Both the position numbers and the translations under genes were made by a program. Positions 43,903-55,706 of a DNA stretch of 64,000 bases are shown here, one piece after another (position 1 is the first letter of the stretch; every line of letters starts with the position of its first letter). Under the pieces are notes generated by a model that worked only from the letters and a program-made list of their open reading frames with translations, did not search any database and was not told the DNA's origin. This DNA comes from Salminus brasiliensis (taxonomy: Eukaryota; Chordata; Actinopteri; Characiformes; Bryconidae). The stretch lies in assembly GCF_030463535.1 (NCBI RefSeq), contig NC_132900.1:32032742-32096741 (forward strand), in the 5' to 3' direction.

Positions 43903-46900
43903 CTGCAGGGAGAGAGAAGGAGCAGCTTCACCGCTGTTCAAACCTCACATAGTATAAATACAATTATTATACTTTAATATCAGTATATTCATTTCATATT
44001 AAAACTTGACATAAAATAGAATTGTGTTGTAGTTAATATTTCAATAAAATATTGAGTAATATTCTGTGAAGTTATCCACCTTAACAGGCATATTGCTTTT
44101 TATTAAAGCTATAGATAGAGATAAATAATATAGAGAAAATTCAGGTCCAAAAAGTAAAAGTCCACCCCAGAATTTTGTTCCAACTGCCTGACAAGAGTGT
44201 TGGTGAGATCAGGATGTTAGATGATGATCATCACCCCACCTCATCATCCCCAACTCATCCCAAAAGTACTGGATGGAGCTCCTCCTCCACCATCATTCCA
44301 GAGAACACAGTTCTTCCACTGCTCCACAGCTCCTCAATACTGGGGGGCTTTATACCCCTCTAGCCCACACCTGGCATTAGGCAGCATGGAGCCAATAGGG
44401 TCATGATATTGTTCTGTTCTGTTGGCAGTTCTTCTTCTCTACAGGGACTAGACAAGCTGTATGCGTGCATTTGCACATCTGCGCCTGCTATAGGTGTAAC
44501 TTACAGTAGCTGAATGCATTCATTAGAATGGGATGTTCACAAACTTTTGGACACACATCTTTGGCATCCGAAAAGACGCAGAGCTCTGGTCATTAATATG
44601 TACAGTGTATGTACAGTAATTACCATGTCTAAGTGTGAAAAATACTGACCCGGGGGGAGAGCTGCTCTAAGCCCCTGCACTGCTGTGGGTTATGGTGTTC
44701 AGCAGTAAAAGCATTTACCTGCAGAAAAGGGTAAGAAGGCAGGGTTGTTTTTGAAGTTGCCGTTAGCATCCAGGAAGTTGTTGGGGTTGAATGTCCAGGG
44801 GCTGTCCCACATTCCCTCCTCTTTCAGAACGGAGTGCAGCAAAGGAATGATCACGGTTCCCTGAAGAACCCAAACTGAAGGTCAGCGACCAATTACAGCT
44901 GTGAGAGTGGATGTCTGGCCTTGTTGTCAGATGTGCACTCAAAATAAATAAATAGCATTTTTACTAGCATAGTATGTTACTCTGCCTTTCCATGTCATCC
45001 GTGTAGTTTGGACACCTTAAAGAGTTAGGACTTAACCACACTCCCTTCCGACAGACACTGTATGTAGTTGAAAGTCTTCAGTTCTTGTAGCTGGACTTTC
45101 CCCTCACTTTGCTTTGCTGAAGATTCTTGTTCATAGGATATTCTTGCGTATGCTTCGTCTTGCTGCACATAAATATAACCTTAACACTCATCTGGCTGCT
45201 CTAGATGGTCTGTAACACCACGTTCTGTGATGGGGTTGTAGGTATAACGTCTTTTGACTCTTCCATCAAGGTTATTTTCATGCAAGCAATGCTGCACAGT
45301 GGAACAGTGCACTGACCTCAGTCTTTAGCCAGTTGCTTAGAGGAATGCACCAAAGAGCACCGCAGGGGGTCATTCCTACCTACGACCATCAAACTCTATA
45401 ACTCCTCCTTCAGTGTGTGAGACTATGGTTCAGCTGTGCAGTTCTCAAATTATACTGTTCATATGTGTAATAATAATAATTATTATGTGTAATAATGTAA
45501 TAATTATAGTACTGTAACTCAATTTAATGTGTGCAATAATTTTCTATTACCAATAAGCCTCTTTACTATATTCATATAATTTATATATATTTACTTTTAA
45601 TTTTTTTCTCAATTTATTCTCTCTTTGTTCAAAATGTATTTTATTTTATATTGTAGAGTGTTTATTCTTACACAAACAGTTGCAACTGTAATAAATGCAG
45701 TTTCCCTCCTGGTCAATAAAGTATTTCTGATTCTGTCAAAACGAGGTTAGAAAAGTCTAAAATGGTTTTCATTTTTTTATTGTTAAAATCTTGTGTTTTT
45801 GATTAGCTTTAGAGGCTGTATTTACTTCTAATCAATAAAAACGAAAATGTGGCATTTGGCCAAGGGTGCCCAAACTTTTGCATTGCAGTAAATTTTGCAG
45901 TAAATTAAAAAATCTTTCCTTTCTTTAATAAGGATGCATTCAGTGCCTGTAAGCTGAACAGCCCTGTTCTGTTAACTCGGTTTAAGTGTGTAAGCGTGAT
46001 GTACTGAAGCTGAGTGTTGCTGGTTATCAGTGTTCTTACCTCAGGAATGGCAAAACCTCTGAATGAGAAGCTGTGTGTGGCGCAGTGAGGAAGGCTGAGT
46101 GGAACAAGATCCAGGTAGCGCTGCACTTCATGGATTACTGCATCTGTGAAGGGAAGGGCCTTTCTGTCTTGCATTACAGGGCTTCTCTCTCCTCCAATCA
46201 CGGTCTCAATCTCCTTCTGCATTTGATCTGATGGAACAGAGTGGCAGGCAGCATTAACCTGCGCTCCAGAAGCATGAGAGCTGATATTAATTCAGTTAAT
46301 TTAACAGGATTTATTCACATGCACGCCAGGCATGTTGCAGTTATGACAGTAAGCACTCAGTTCTTTTAGAAGGGTAAGAAACAGACATGCCTTGTATGTG
46401 TGGGTACTTAATCAGCAGCATTAAAGCATATCTGAGTGTGGTGCTGGTGGTTTCAGTCCCAGCTAGAAACAGGTTGAGGACAGTAGAGACCATGTTATCA
46501 TAGTGGAACTCCGTCTCTGGATTGTTCTTTTCCTAAAGAGAGAGGGAGACAGGTACAGAGTCAGCTGTGTCCAGAGTAATGATCCTGTGACTCTAATGAA
46601 TGCTAACAGCATTTCCCACTGACCTGAGGAGAACCTGACCAGCACTGAGTGGCAAACCCATGTAAAGACTAGAGCAACTAGAGCGGCTAAACAAGAAATG
46701 TGGTTCCCTGAACTGATTAAATGCTTTATTAAACATACTGACACTATGCCTAATGCCAGGCGCAGAGTAGAGGGGTATAGAGGGGTGATCATCATCCAAC
46801 ATTCTGACCTCACCAACTCTTGTTCCTGAATGCAATCAAATCCTCACAGCAATGATAACTCCAAAATCTAGTAAGTAGTCTTCTTCTCTGGACAGTAGAG

Positions 46901-49117
46901 ACAGTTACTCCAACAAAAGCAGGATCAACTCTTTTAATACCCTTGATTTCAGAAGAAACAGTAAATTAGCAGGTGTCCCAATACTTTTGTCAAATAGCGT
47001 AGCTCTCCAGGAGGAGGGCTGACGAGCGTCAACTGATAGCAGCTTGCCGAGCCCGGGTGTCGAACCTACACCGCTGTCATCAATAGCCCGGATCCGCTAA
47101 CCGCTGAGCACCACTGCCCCATAAAACTTTGTACCCCGAACCCCGGTCAGGTGAAGATACCGTCCACTATAATAGAGGTGGGAGCCGCATAATGCTGCCT
47201 GTAAGGAAACAACATCCACAATCAAAATAACTTCACCAACAGCAGAAGCTCACCTGCTTCATTCTGATGAGGAAACAATCAATAAAGTCCCGTGGGTGGT
47301 CTGGGTCCAGGCTCTCCTCATGTGCTTTAATTTTCTCCATAATGAAGCCCCTCAGCGTGTCCGTTTCTCTTAGGAGGGTCTGGTGACGACCTGGCAGGTG
47401 TTTCATCAACCAGGGGAAAATGTTGTATACCTATTAGAGGGGTTGACATGACCACTGCTTAGGTTCTTCACTTCATGAGATCACTCTGACATTGTATGAT
47501 ATGATCTACAATAAGCAAACCTGGACCCCTTTCTTCTGGACTGTCCTCGTCTTACCTGTCCCCATGGGTTGCTGCCAAAGCGCAGGATTTCAGAGATGAT
47601 CTGGAGAAGACGGAGGAGCTCATTGTCTTCATATCTGAAACGCTGCCCAAACACCAGTGCACAGATCACGTTGGACACAGCTCGACTCAAGACGAAAGCG
47701 GGGTCAAATGGGGCGGCTATGTGAAGTAAGCACAGCCATGAACCTTCAGACTGAAGACCAAGACCATTATCTTCTAAAGTAATGAAACAAACTCGATTAC
47801 AGAGCAGTCGGCTATTTGTCAGATTTCGTAAGGCCGCTCACATTTGGTTTCTCTGAGACTGTTCTGAAGATGTTTGATCTCCTCCTGAATCCAGGTCTCA
47901 ATCCTCTTGCGCCCCATCCCAAAATCTCTCAGGGTCATGAGGGTGAAACGCCGGAGCTGACGCCAGCGATCTCCGTTACTGATAACGAGACCTGGTAAGA
48001 GTGGAGCAGAAAGAGAACGATTGAATGATCACAGCTCACTTTCCTATAAATACACTATAAATCCTGTAAATACACTATAGCTATGTCCAAATGTTTGTGG
48101 ACACCTCTTCATTGCTGACACAGATGTGCATATGCACAGACACAGCTTGTCTAGTCCATGTACAAAAGAAATACTGCCAACAGAATAGGACTGAGTGCAT
48201 GAACCTATTGGCTCCATGCTGCCTAATAATGCCAGGCATGGACTAGAGGGGTATAAAGCCCCCCAGCATTGAGCTGTGGAGCAGTGGAAGAACTGTGTTC
48301 TCTGGAATGATGGTGGAAGACATCCATTCAGTACTTTTAGGATGAGTTGGAGAGTTGGGGATGATGAGGTGGGGTGGTGATCATCATCCAACATCCTGGC
48401 CTCGCTAACGCTCTTGAATGCAATCAAATTCTCACAGCAATGATAACTCTAAAATCTAGTAGAAAGTCTTCCTCTCTTGACAGTAGAGACAGTTACTCAA
48501 ACAGAAGCAGGAGACTCTTTTTTTAATACCCTTGATTTCAGAAGAAGCAGTGAATGAGCAGTGTCCCAATACTTTTGCCCAAAGTGTTTCATATTAATAG
48601 TTATTAATAGTAATGGTCTTACCATAACCTCTCACAACTCTGTGTAGAAAGGCGATTTGGGCTCTGCCTACAAAGTCATCTGCCTGGTCTACCAGGGCCT
48701 CCTTTACTGCATCATAGCCCACCAGAACCACCACTCTCTGGGGTCCAAGGTACACCGTCATCACTGGACCATACTTTTTACTCCACTGTAACAGAAGATA
48801 GGCTTTACCAGAACATGCAGCTAAGAACTTTGTCAAGTGCTTTCACATCACAGCTCTTTTTCTCTGCACACTGAAATGCCTGCTGTTTCCCAACATCTGG
48901 AGAGTCTGGAAGCGTCTGTAGAGTCGTATACATGATCTCTTACCTCAAGGAAGCTTTTAAAGGGTGCATGTTTGTTCAGCATGAAAAGATTGCCGAGCAC
49001 AGGCAAAGCTAGGGGTCCCGGAGGAAGAGGAAGTCTGCGTCTGTTACTTTTCCATCTGACCACCACAAGCAGACCCACCACAAAGCCCACCAACAGCAGT
49101 GTGCTGGAGATCTCCAT
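43721..49117 (-). CDS. cyp2y3-like: Cytochrome P450 family 2, gene B (complete, 9 exons, CYP2Y-like)
   Basis: Tandem paralogue of gene A, 492 aa. Exons in order: 49117-48944, 48785-48623, 47991-47842, 47716-47556, 47430-47254, 46532-46391, 46227-46040, 44860-44719, 43902-43721. Lengths equal gene A except exon 1 (174 against 168). Features: N-terminal anchor then [22 protein letters not shown] in exon 3, AGTETTS at 299-305, E356-x-x-R359, and [10 protein letters not shown] with Cys437. All core residues are intact, so it should be an active ER monooxygenase. Intron 6 uses a GC donor (GCATGT) in place of GT; every other junction is GT-AG. The two genes lie head to tail, 2.1 kb apart. The substrate cannot be told from sequence. 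Confidence 0.92.
44191..44557 (+). mobile_element. MITE family 1, partial copy
   Basis: From GAGATCAGGATGTTAGATGA to TGTTCACAAACTTTTGGACA, in intron 8 of CYP2 gene B. It is absent from the same intron in gene A. Confidence 0.78.
46391..46532 (-). CDS. cyp2y3-like: CYP2 gene B exon 6: I-helix, followed by a GC donor
   Basis: 142 bp encoding [14 protein letters not shown] to AGTETTS and HIQ. The length equals gene A exon 6 only if the donor is CAAG|GCATGT (46,390-46,389). The nearest GT, 4 bp on, would shift the frame. Confidence 0.88.
46746..47001 (-). mobile_element. MITE family 1, partial copy
   Basis: From CCTAATGCCAGGCGCAG to CCAATACTTTTGTCAAATAG in intron 5 of CYP2 gene B. It lies in the opposite orientation to the MITE in intron 5 of gene A. 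Confidence 0.75.
47015..47120 (-). mobile_element. tRNA-derived SINE head fragment
   Basis: On the minus strand it reads GGGGCAGTGGTGCTCAGCGG and on, with a B-box-like GGTTCGACACCCGGGC stretch and GGCAAGCTGC. This is the tRNA-like head of a fish SINE, cut off after the head. It directly abuts the MITE. Confidence 0.75.
48071..48586 (-). mobile_element. MITE family 1, near-complete copy
   Basis: From TACACTATAGCTATGTCC to CCCAATACTTTTGCCCA in intron 2 of CYP2 gene B. The left terminus is preceded by a second TACACTATA, perhaps a duplicated end. Confidence 0.8.
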
Positions 49118-49300
49118 AACTCTCCTCTGGTGAGAACATTTACTGCTCGTCTGCTTTCAGGCTCTTCCTCTGTTTACTACCAGCCTGAAGCTCACAAGAT
49201 AAGGCTTGCAGCAGTGAGACAGTTAAGTAGGAGGGGCAGAGCTGAAGCATGTGACTGTTTTCCTGCAGGCCACAGGCAGAGTGCACTGCTTCCAGTCGGG

Positions 49301-49391
49301 GTCAAGGCCCAACAGCGGCAGCTTGCCGAGCCCGGGTATTGAACCCACAACCCTATCATTAACAGCTCGGCGCTCTAACCGATGAGCCCTT
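49301..49391 (-). mobile_element. tRNA-derived SINE head fragment
   Basis: Reverse orientation. It reads GGGCTCATCGGTTAGAGCGC, GGTTCAATACCCGGGCTCGG and CAAGCTGCCGCTGTTGGGCC. It shares the head sequence with the copy at 47,015-47,120. Confidence 0.78.
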
Positions 49392-49702
49392 AGTCATATT
49401 AGTGTTAGAGTTTAGGCCGCGGGGTGCGGTCGCTCTGGGCTGAGTGTGCAGTGGTGACAGTTGCAGTAATCTCTTCAGATTACCAGGGGACAGCATCTGG
49501 ATTTAATGGTTCAGGCTGTAAAGCAGTCAGACAATGTCACGCATAGATTCTGGACTGAAGACAGCGTGCGTCCTTACTGTCTTTATCCTCTTACACAACA
49601 CCATAGCTTTTAGGTGTGAGCGAGAGATAGCCAAGTATTCACACGCCTATACTGTACAAAACAGGCCGGTTTCTTCCATGAGCTGAGAGAGCATCTTATA
49701 GA

Positions 49703-49751
<49 letters not shown>
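49703..49751. repeat. (AT)n microsatellite
   Basis: About 24 AT units upstream of CYP2 gene B. Confidence 0.95.
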
Positions 49752-49752
<1 letters not shown>

Positions 49753-51134
49753 TTAAACAGTAAATACAATTTCAGTCAGCATATTTATATTTAATAAATG
49801 TCTTTATTTATGGCCTTTATATCTTTAGATGGACATTTTTATTATTATTGTACATTTGTTAACGTGTGAAAATGTAGAATGATCTGATGCTGACTTGGTG
49901 TACCAGGAATGGAGCTTTTCTGGAGATGCTGATAGCACAGAGGTTAAGGGTCAGAAGCTTCAGGGTCAGGCAGATACAGCCTGTTGCGACTGCCTAGATC
50001 GTAAAAGTCATAAAGATTGACCATCTGTGTACAGTATTCACACGTGTTCCCCCTAAATCTGTAAACCAACTATAAGTCTGTGCACTAGGACACAATATCT
50101 GGGGAACCTGGGGGAAGTTGTGGTTGAGCTGCCTGCAGAACGGACTGTGAAGCTTCTGCACAGACTAATTAAACACAGTCGTTTCTGCCCCCCCAAACCT
50201 CCAGCTCACTTTCACCTTTTCTACACGAAAATACAAGTACACAACATGATGACTGTGTAATAAAAGACAAACAGACAAACACAAATCAGTAAAGCAAAGG
50301 TCCTGTCACTGCTCCATCAACCTTTATTCTACTGCACCGCCCACTCACCTTCACACACACACACACACACACACATGCATACATAACAGCAGGGGTAGAG
50401 TATGAGGCAGGGATTTAGAAAAGCAGGTCATGCCGTCATGATTGGGAAACAGAGAATATCAGGACAAGATAATGAGTAAAAAAGAAGATCAGAAGACTCC
50501 TGAACACACACTTCAGGCAGTGACTTAAAGTTCAGTAGAAAAGTCAGAGGCGCAGGTGAAACACAGGAGGGTTTCAACACCAGCTAAGCAGAGAACTGCA
50601 GTCATCACAGTAAAACAGCACAGAGAACGGGGGCAGCAGATAATCGTTTCTGCAGTCGTTACAGACACGACCAATCGTAATGCGGTTTACAGTCATAACA
50701 AAAAGATTGTCTTCATGTAGGCCATTGATCTGAATAGTCCTGGAATTGTGGCCTGAGGATAGGACTAAGAACAAATAAACAAATAAACAAATGAATAAAT
50801 TATTAAATCAAATTAAAATCAGTGTATTTGTAGTCTGTAAAATCTGAACAGGGAAGGTTTAAGAACAGCAACGATGACAGTAGCAGCGCAGAGAAGCGCA
50901 GACGCTGGGAAAACTTCCCACTGGGTACTTATAGGTGCACACATAAACCACGTTTATTACACTGTCAGTCATTCTGTCACAGTTTAATACACAGCATGAC
51001 ACTCACCAGATTACACACTTCTAATTACAGTGAAAGGGCTCAGTTTACAAATGCTGCTGAACGTATTTAGCATCATGAGGCAGGCCGGCTGGCTGGCTAG
51101 CAGCTGTGAGCAACGTGAAACAGAACCTGCCTCC

Positions 51135-51491
51135 CAGCCAACATGCTCATGTGGTGGAACGTGGGTTAGGAGGGTTTCAGGTGGGCATGGGCTCTGAGTG
51201 GGTTGGTACATACATGTGCAGTGTACAGCCTAAATGGGGTCCCATCACTGGCCCTATGTGCGGCCTACATGTGGACAACCCGTGGACAAAACCTTGGCTT
51301 GGCAACCCATACAGGACCCTAATGGACCTGGAATTTCTTTTAATTCACTCAAAGACCCATTTTCAGGGGTCAGTTACAAGGCCTGTATGGGTAGCCCAAC
51401 TGGGAACCAGTTTGATTGGGTCCATGCCTACCTTAAAACCCACCTAGCCCACGTCTCCACTCATGTGAGCCCCACATGAGCATGTTGGCTG
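51135..51491. mobile_element. MITE family 2, complete copy
   Basis: 357 bp bounded by CAGCCAACATGCTCATGTGG at the left and CCACATGAGCATGTTGGCTG at the right, a near-perfect 20 bp inverted repeat. The interior is rich in CCCAACTGGGAACC and CATGTGAGCCCCACATG. No ORF is conserved. Confidence 0.85.
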
Positions 51492-51902
51492 AGGTGAATT
51501 ATTTATTTAGTGAAAGATGACCTGATTTCCAAAAGATATGAAGAATAAAATATTCCTATTTTAGGCAAGAATACTTTTTTTATTTACATATTTTACATTT
51601 TCAAAATAACAAAGAAGAAACAAGGATAAGACATATGGATAAAACAAAGGTAAGCATGACTGTGATTGCATGTGATCAGATCAGGCATTGCATTGTGATC
51701 AGATGCAGCCAGGGTTCAGCACTCAGCACTGGCTGAGGTCGTTTTTCTTTTCTCGTAGCTTAAAAATTCTGGAATGTTCTGCATGTGTTATACCTACTCT
51801 GTAAAGACTGAGGGGAGAAGTGAGATCTGATCAATAGCTGGATGCAGAAGCACCATCTGAGAAGGCCCAGTGTAAACATGAAGCATGTTGAGTAGATGAC
51901 CC

Positions 51903-52229
51903 CAGCTAACATGTCCATGTGGGGCCTGTATGGGTAGCCCAGGTTTCATGTTGGCCTCAGATATGGATGCCCACCAAGGTCAGTGATGGGACTAGGAGGG
52001 GTTAAGCATGGGACCCATGCACATGCACATGTGGGTCTAGATGGTACCCATGTCAGATTAAGATGAGTTGTAACAATGGGGCCCATTTGGGAAGCCCAAC
52101 TGGATCCCAGTAGTAAAGTATGTACCAACCCATTCCGAGCCCATGCCCATCTGGAGCCCACCTGGAACCCACCTGGATCCCACCTAGCCCACGTTCCACC
52201 CATGTGAGCCCCATATAAGCATGCTGGCC
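51903..52229. mobile_element. MITE family 2, second nearby copy
   Basis: Starts CAGCTAACATGTCCATGTGG and ends GCATGCTGGCCTGG, about 410 bp from the previous copy. The interior matches copies 1 and 2 but is more decayed at the right end. Confidence 0.78.
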
Positions 52230-52512
52230 TGGCCTGTGTTTGGACGTTAATGCCAAGTGTAAACAGGAAACCATTGTCGGTGAATATCAACCACATACTA
52301 CAGATGCAGAAGATGAGATTTGGGCAAAACAAGGCTGGAGAACTCCTTCAAGCCAGCGTGTTCCTTAAACAGGAACTGTCCCTGGAGGACTAGTTGTGCT
52401 TGACCAAACTAAACATAAACTGTACATGACCAGAGCAGCGAAGTACCATCTGATAGCTGCTTTCCAGTGAAGCACCTCTACAATCTGCACTGGCGTGACA
52501 CGACGCTGTCGA

Positions 52513-54719
52513 TCAGAACGCAAATCCTCCACAGTCAAAAGCATCGAAGTCGGAGTCGCCCTCGAAGTCGAAGCTGTTAAAATGAGGTGAGTCGACCGCC
52601 TGGCTGCAGGCATGGTATGAAGTGCCTCCTCCGAGCTCAGAGAAAGCCGTAGAGTGGGTGATCTCCGGGGCACGGGCGGCCATGCCGGAGGCAGGTGTGC
52701 AGGAATTGAGGTACCCCAGGGCAGACGAGGCGGCGGCTCCGCCCATCAGCAAACAGACCGCCCTCACGGCGCGAGCGTCGCTGCTGTTGCCATGGCGCAG
52801 ACAGTCGTTGGAGCGATGGGGCGGGACCACTGAAGGGCTGCGGCCTTGGCGCTGGCGTACACTGCCTAGAAGATACAATACACAGTATTAGAGTACACAC
52901 AGTCAGGTCCATAAGTGTTTCTCTTCTCTTCCACCAGGAGGCACCAGAGAATGATCAGAGTAATCAGACAACACTGATGTGATTTTAAATAAAACTCACA
53001 AAGGCCTGCTGACCGCTACTAAACTATAGCCTCCTCTGAGAAATCTACAGCCCAGTTTGCTCCTGAAAGCAACACAAAACAGCACTCTGCTCCGCACCTC
53101 TGCTTCTGAACGAGTTCTCTCTGGATTGGGTGCGTGGGGAGTTGAGGGGTTTGTCGCTGAAGACGGGCGAGGAGGGCTCTTTCTCAGTGGGGGTGTCCGG
53201 CAGAGGGTCTCTGTCTGTGATGCAGGGCACAATGCTCTGCTGTCGCTGCAGGGTCAGTGGTGACGTCACACCCTAAAGAGAAGAGATACACTACATTTAC
53301 ATATGACTTACAGGCCAGAACATTTCAAGAAGGATTTAACTGTCTCTACTGTCCAGAGAAGACGGCTTTCTACTAGATTTTGGAGGAGCATTGCTGTGAG
53401 GATTTGACTGCATTCAGAAACAAGACTGTTAGCGAGGTCAGGACTCCAACTCCCCACCTCATCCCTAAAAGTACTGGATGAAGTTCCTCCACCATCATTC
53501 CAGAGAACACAGTTCTTCCACTGCTCCACAGCTCCTCAATGCTGGGAGCTTTATACCCCTCTACTAGCCCACGCCTGGCATTAGGCAGCATGGTCATGAA
53601 AGTCTAAAGATACAGTTTAGCCCAATGTACCAGTATGGAGGACATCCATGAAAGCTAGCAAGGCAGAAACCTTGCTTAATTTCACAAGAAGCTCCTGGTT
53701 GAAATCCAAGCATTAACAAACTGTCTAACCCCAACCTCCAATGAAAACACACCATGAGAGACATGAATCACTGGGTTTGGATTTAGATGGACTACACAGA
53801 TGAAGACTCACCTCTTTGACTTTCCTCAGTAACTTCAGCCATTGACTGCAGATAAAAGAACATCAGTGAAATGAAATTATTATTCAGTAGAATTGAGATT
53901 TCTGAGGGTTTGATCGTGTAAACGCCATATAGTATTTTCATAACTTCATTTCATACTTGTGACTCAGCACCTCCCCACTGTTTGGCTTCACTGACAGCTC
54001 TTCAGATTTTAAGTTAGTGAAACTTTGACAAATACACATACATTGATCAGCCATAACATTAAAACCATCTGCCTAATATTTTGTAGGGTTGCGCCTCCAA
54101 AACAGCTCTGAATTGTCTAGAGTCACGACTCCACAAGACCTCTGAAGTGTCCTGCGGTATCTAGACACCTTCAGACATTAGCAGCAGATCCTTTAAGTGC
54201 TATTGTACAGTTGTGAGATGGGACCTCCATAAACACCTCTGACCCTCAGGTTCTAGGGTTCACTGGTTGTCCTTGCTTGTAGCACTTTTGCTAGGTACTG
54301 TCCACAGCATACCAGTAAAAAACACACAAGTAGTATATGTATAGTATATAAAGACTGACACAACTGGACACCACTGTCCAGCAGAAGTGACGATAGTGTC
54401 TAAAAGCATTTAGCAGAACCAGAAACCTCCAGAACAAACTGACCATATGTTCAGACTGACCTGCAGTCATCAGGGCTGTCTGAAAGCAGCAGGAGGAACT
54501 TGTCCTGGGGCAGAATTAGGGCGAAGCAGCAGTCCCTGCGCCCTCCCGGGGGCAAACGGGGCAGATCCAAGATCTCCTTGCCCTCCACTATGGAGTGGCA
54601 GTCGCTCTGTAGTGCCACCACCTGGTCTGGGGGAGAATCTGCATCTTTGCACACGAACAGGCTGCCTTCCACAGTCAGCACTATGTACTTCTCCTTCCAC
54701 TGCTTGAACATGAAACCAC
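52513..54719 (-). CDS. Small PH-domain protein, evectin (PLEKHB)-like; 5' end not certain
   Basis: Four exons in order: 54719-54461, 53845-53812, 53272-53098, 52865-52513, all GT-AG and in one frame (273 codons and stop). The PH domain begins GGFMFKQWKEKYIVLTVEGS, with a C-terminal helix SQWLKLLRKVKE across exons 1-2. The pattern DC-x-x-I-x-x-GKE, RRDCCFAL and SDSPDDCSQW parallels PLEKHB1/2 (DCINIRTGQE, KDCMLQI, ESTDDCLAW). The tail has a Gly/Ala-rich hydrophobic stretch (AVCLLMGGAAASSALGYL), as in evectins, and ends with an acidic-aromatic GDSDFDAFDCGGFAF. Evectins bind phosphoinositides on endosomes or Golgi, and that role is inferred here. A Ser/Pro-rich linker lies between. The family assignment is from memory and moderate; the PH fold is surer. 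Confidence 0.72.
53098..53272 (-). CDS. PH gene internal exon, Ser/Pro-rich linker
   Basis: GVTSPLTLQRQQSIVPCITD to QSRENSFRSRG. The acceptor is CTCTTTAG and the donor is AGAG|GTGCGG. It has several SP and TP sites and no fold that I recognise. Confidence 0.8.
53335..53599 (+). mobile_element. MITE family 1, partial copy
   Basis: From ACTGTCTCTACTGTCCAGAG to GGCATTAGGCAGCATGG, in an intron of the PH gene, starting about 60 bp from an acceptor site. Confidence 0.75.
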
Positions 54720-55527
54720 CTGGAGAAAAAAGAGAGGAGACGAAACTAGTGGGTTGTGGTTGTTTGTATGCTTGAGGTGAGCTGGTGGACGCCATGAATC
54801 AGGGGTGGTGAAATGAGCTCAAAATACTCAGTGAATACTTTTTAGGGCCCCTGTCACTCACAGGCCCTTAGAATCCTGCTAACCCAACCCAACCCCGCCA
54901 TACAGCGCTCCTGCTGGTATACCTTCCTTCCACCTGTACCAAACCCACCCAGGTCTTCTAATTTAACTGTGGTTTCAGCGTGTTGATCTGTTGCACATGC
55001 ACGGTTTGTATAATCTCTACAGATACACACTGCAGATATAATGGGAGGCCCTGGATCAGCCGCACAAATGCCCAAGGATACTACACCCAATGCCAAGTGC
55101 TGACTAGGGGGTATAAACCCTCCCAATAGTGATGGGACATCATCCAATCCTCAGCTCTGATCCAGAACAGATCATCCAGCATCAGTACCTGACCTCACAA
55201 ATGCTCTGCAGAAAATGATGGCTTAGAAAGTGAAATTCTGAAATCAGAGATTACTGTAGTAATATCATAAGATAATTAAGTCATTTTTTACTTGTTTTTA
55301 CTTGTTTTAAGGAATTGTAAGGAATCAACTCATTTCTATTTAGCAGATAATTGCACTGATAATTTAACTTTTATTACGAAATAAAGCTTAAAACAAGCAA
55401 AAAAAAAATCTGTGAGTGAAATAAACCACTTTCATCAGATAAACTCATAGTAAAAATGAGAAATATCAGATATTTAGACTACATTGAAGAGGCTTCTCCT
55501 TGCTATGATGAGTTAAGTTAACATGTG

Positions 55528-55706
55528 ACTGAATGCAGTCAAATCCTCACGGCAATGTTCCAACGTCTATTCTAAAGCCTTCCCAGAAGAGTAGAGTCTG
55601 TTACTGCAGCACAGTGAGGATAAATTCCTTACTAATACCATTGATTTCAGAAGATTCAGAAGAAACACTAGATGATCAGGTGTCTCCAAACATTTGCACA
55701 CATGGC
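55528..55706 (-). mobile_element. MITE family 1, diverged fragment
   Basis: Keeps GAATGCAGTCAAATCCTCAC and TTGATTTCAGAAGATTCAGA, with the termini changed. Confidence 0.6.

Larger units (their letters stand above)
49118..52512. other. Intergenic region between CYP2 gene B and the PH-domain gene
   Basis: It should hold the gene B promoter, which shows no clear TATA box, and the 3' UTR of the PH gene. Contents: a SINE head at 49,301-49,391, an (AT)n run at 49,703-49,751, an (AC)n run near 50,352-50,374 and two family 2 MITEs. A 66-codon minus-strand frame at 50,574-50,774 has no splice sites or known domain. Confidence 0.6.

Noticed and set aside
49301-49391. Possible tRNA gene (A and B box-like sequence, minus strand)
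   Set aside because: The stems do not close well and the sequence continues into a SINE body shared with 47,015-47,120. It is a tRNA-derived SINE, not a tRNA.
50574-50774. 66-codon minus-strand frame (Cys-rich end) as a small gene
   Set aside because: No splice sites, no known domain and no similarity that I recognise. It is probably in the PH gene's 3' region or intergenic.
55085-55140. Further MITE family 1 fragment (CCAAGTGCTGACTAGGGGG)
   Set aside because: Only about 50 bp with weak similarity, too little to call.
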